A stretch of DNA of 7,736 nucleotides, taken from Verrucomicrobiota bacterium (lineage in GTDB: Bacteria > Verrucomicrobiota > Verrucomicrobiia > Chthoniobacterales > UBA10450). Position numbers and translations under genes: made by a program. How positions within the stretch are numbered: the first letter of the stretch is position 1; every line of letters starts with the position of its first letter. This document shows, one piece after another, positions 6,250 to 7,736 of the stretch. Under the pieces are notes generated by a model. The model was not told the DNA's origin, made no database searches, and saw only the letters and a list, made by a program, of their open reading frames with translations. The stretch lies in the NCBI GenBank assembly GCA_003219945.1, contig QHQV01000085.1, positions 1 to 7,736 of the forward strand, written 5' to 3'.

Positions 6250-7736
6250 ATGCGACGCGAGTTTTACATAAGAACTTCAGGTCTTGTTTGCGCTCTCCTG
6301 GGACTCGCTGTTGCAGGCGGCATTAGATTGTCAGGGCAGACGGCTCCTCCGGAGGCAGAGCGATTCGAAGCGGGAGCAGGCGTGCATCGGGCGCACGCTC
6401 AGCCGGAAAGCTTGTTTCAGCTTCCAAACACGAACGAGCTCTCACCGCAGCCTGAACCTGTTTCGCCACCACCGCCGACGCGCAGCAGCTTTATGGCGAC
6501 CTGGGAACCGGCAAGCGGCGCGAAAGGCTACCTGCTCGATGTTTCCACCAACAGCGCGTTCGACAGTTATGTCGATGGTTACCACAACTTAGATGTCGGT
6601 GACGCGACCGGACGCGTGGTGACTGGACTGAACCGGGGCACAACGTATTACTACCGCGTTCGCGCCTACGATGTGACGGGCGTAGCGGGTTATGCCGAAA
6701 CCCTGGCGACTACTACCGAGCCTACCACTGGGCTGACGATTCATGCGACATTTGACAGTTCGATCGCAAACAACCCGAATTCGGCGGCGATTCAGGCGAT
6801 GATTAGCCGAGCCATTTCATTTCACGAATCATTATTCACAGATCCGATTACAATTCAGATTCGTTTCCGCTATTCCACGACTACTCCTGACGGGATGACT
6901 CTACCAATGGGGACACTCGCGCAAACTGATTTCGTGGTTTATCAGATTCCATGGGGCAGTTACATCAGTGCGCTGAGAGCGGATGCAACGAGCAGCAACG
7001 ACACCCAGGCGAATGCAAGTCTGCCAAGCACCGCTCTCTCACCTAACGTCCAGCCGGCCAGCGCCGCCGGCAGGGCAGTGGGACTGAACACGCGGCCAGC
7101 AATGTTTGCAGACGGTAGCGTTGGGCAGGGCGGGCCGTATGACGCTATCGTGACCCTCAATTCTGCAGCGCCATATCAGTTCAGCCGGCCTCCCGCCGCA
7201 GGCAACTTCGACGCTCAGCGTTCGACGGAACACGAAGTTGACGAGGCGATCGGTTTGGGTTCGCGCCTCGGGGGAAATGGCAGCGACGTTCGGCCTCAGG
7301 ACTTGTTCAGTTGGTCTTCGCCTGGCCACAGAAGCATTAGTAGTTCCGGCACCCGCTATTTCTCGATCAACGGTGGCGTGACGAACATTGTGAATTTCAA
7401 TCAGGACTCGCATGGCGACTTTGGTGATTGGCTTAGTGGGGCTTGCCCTCAGACGCATCCATACGTGCAAAATGCTTTTGGCTGTGCCGGACAGGATTCC
7501 GACATCTCGGCGACATCACCTGAAGGAATTAATCTCGATGTCATCGGCTATGATCTAACTCAGGCAACAAATCTGAGTAACATCAGCACCCGCAGCTTTG
7601 TTCAAACGGGTGAGCATGTGATGATTGGTGGTTTTATTGTTCAAGGCAGTGGCCCAAAGAGGGTAATCATTCGTGCCATTGGCCCTGAGCTCACGCAGTT
7701 TGGGATCCCCGATGCCTTAGCCAATCCGACATTGGA
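6250..7736 (+). CDS. Partial secreted protein: FN3 domain, HExxE metalloprotease-like domain, Verrucomicrobia-type C-terminal module
   Basis: The frame is open from ATG 6250 to the right edge (495 complete codons) with no stop, so the C-terminus is missing. An in-frame TAA at 6217-6219 leaves this as the only ATG, and GAGGG at 6241-6245 gives a plausible ribosome site. Residues 9-24 form a signal peptide core (TSGLVCALLGLAVAGG), followed by a proline-rich linker (64-77). Residues 78-158 look like a fibronectin type III domain (MATWEPASGAKGYLLDV ... TGLNRGTTYYYRVRAYD). The next region, about 160-437, resembles a family of secreted, often PEP-CTERM-linked predicted metalloproteases: IHATFDSSI, TEHEVDEAIGLGSRLGG (326-342, with His328, Glu329 and Glu332), SGTRYFSINGGVTNIVNFN, HGDFGDWL (388-395) and the closing LDVIGYDLT (429-437). 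The putative zinc motif is HExxE rather than HExxH. From 442 a different module starts, STRSFVQTGEHVMIGGFIV...PKRVIIRAIGPELTQFG, which I know as a repeated C-terminal unit of Verrucomicrobiota secreted proteins. Protease activity is inferred, not shown. Confidence 0.8.
   Translation, partial: MRREFYIRTSGLVCALLGLAVAGGIRLSGQTAPPEAERFEAGAGVHRAHAQPESLFQLPNTNELSPQPEPVSPPPPTRSSFMATWEPASGAKGYLLDVSTNSAFDSYVDGYHNLDVGDATGRVVTGLNRGTTYYYRVRAYDVTGVAGYAETLATTTEPTTGLTIHATFDSSIANNPNSAAIQAMISRAISFHESLFTDPITIQIRFRYSTTTPDGMTLPMGTLAQTDFVVYQIPWGSYISALRADATSSNDTQANASLPSTALSPNVQPASAAGRAVGLNTRPAMFADGSVGQGGPYDAIVTLNSAAPYQFSRPPAAGNFDAQRSTEHEVDEAIGLGSRLGGNGSDVRPQDLFSWSSPGHRSISSSGTRYFSINGGVTNIVNFNQDSHGDFGDWLSGACPQTHPYVQNAFGCAGQDSDISATSPEGINLDVIGYDLTQATNLSNISTRSFVQTGEHVMIGGFIVQGSGPKRVIIRAIGPELTQFGIPDALANPTL

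Noticed and set aside
6284..6592. Plus-strand open frame (102 codons) at the start of the last gene
   Set aside because: It overlaps, in another frame, the signal peptide and FN3 domain of the gene starting at 6250, which has the ribosome site and the long continuous reading frame.
6772..6787. CCCGAATTCGGCGG resembling an arm of the 442-481 inverted repeat
   Set aside because: It lies inside coding sequence (NPNSAA) of the last gene, lacks the partner arm and is explained by codons.
7039..7470. Minus-strand open frame (143 codons) opposite the metalloprotease-like gene
   Set aside because: The plus strand encodes continuous FN3 and protease-like domains across this stretch; the antisense translation shows no motif.

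Overview
The window looks like a chromosomal segment of a Gram-negative-type, free-living bacterium of moderate GC content. Four of the products have a Sec-type signal peptide or a membrane anchor. The best taxonomic hint is the last gene. Its C-terminal module (STR.FV.TG..VMIGGFI...PKRVIIRAIGP) is one I remember mostly from secreted proteins of Verrucomicrobiota such as Chthoniobacter and relatives. I therefore favour a soil Verrucomicrobiota, as inference only; no rRNA or other phylogenetic marker settles it.

Layout, left to right: (1) the 5' part of a minus-strand gene cut by the left edge, a DUF2064/TIGR04282-type glycosyltransferase; (2) a 253-bp divergent intergenic region holding a perfect 11-bp inverted repeat; (3) a plus-strand secreted cyclase-family (kynurenine formamidase-like) metal hydrolase; (4) a plus-strand secreted class A beta-lactamase-fold serine hydrolase whose frame is broken by one apparent extra G near 2171-2173; (5) a plus-strand, strongly basic orphan ORF of 196 codons; (6) convergent to these, minus-strand priA, the replication-restart helicase, complete with eight zinc cysteines; (7) divergent from priA across 51 bp, a membrane-anchored SLT-family lytic transglycosylase; (8) a plus-strand secreted multidomain protein (fibronectin III, HExxE metalloprotease-like domain, repeated Verrucomicrobia-type module) that runs off the right edge.

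Functionally this is a mixed neighbourhood rather than one pathway. The serine hydrolase and the lytic transglycosylase both belong to families that act on peptidoglycan, and priA is housekeeping. I see no mobile element, CRISPR array, RNA gene or phage signature, and no convincing new defence or biosynthetic system. The items most worth a second look are the frameshift, the unusual active-site motifs of the serine hydrolase and the metalloprotease-like protein, the orphan basic ORF and the intergenic inverted repeat.
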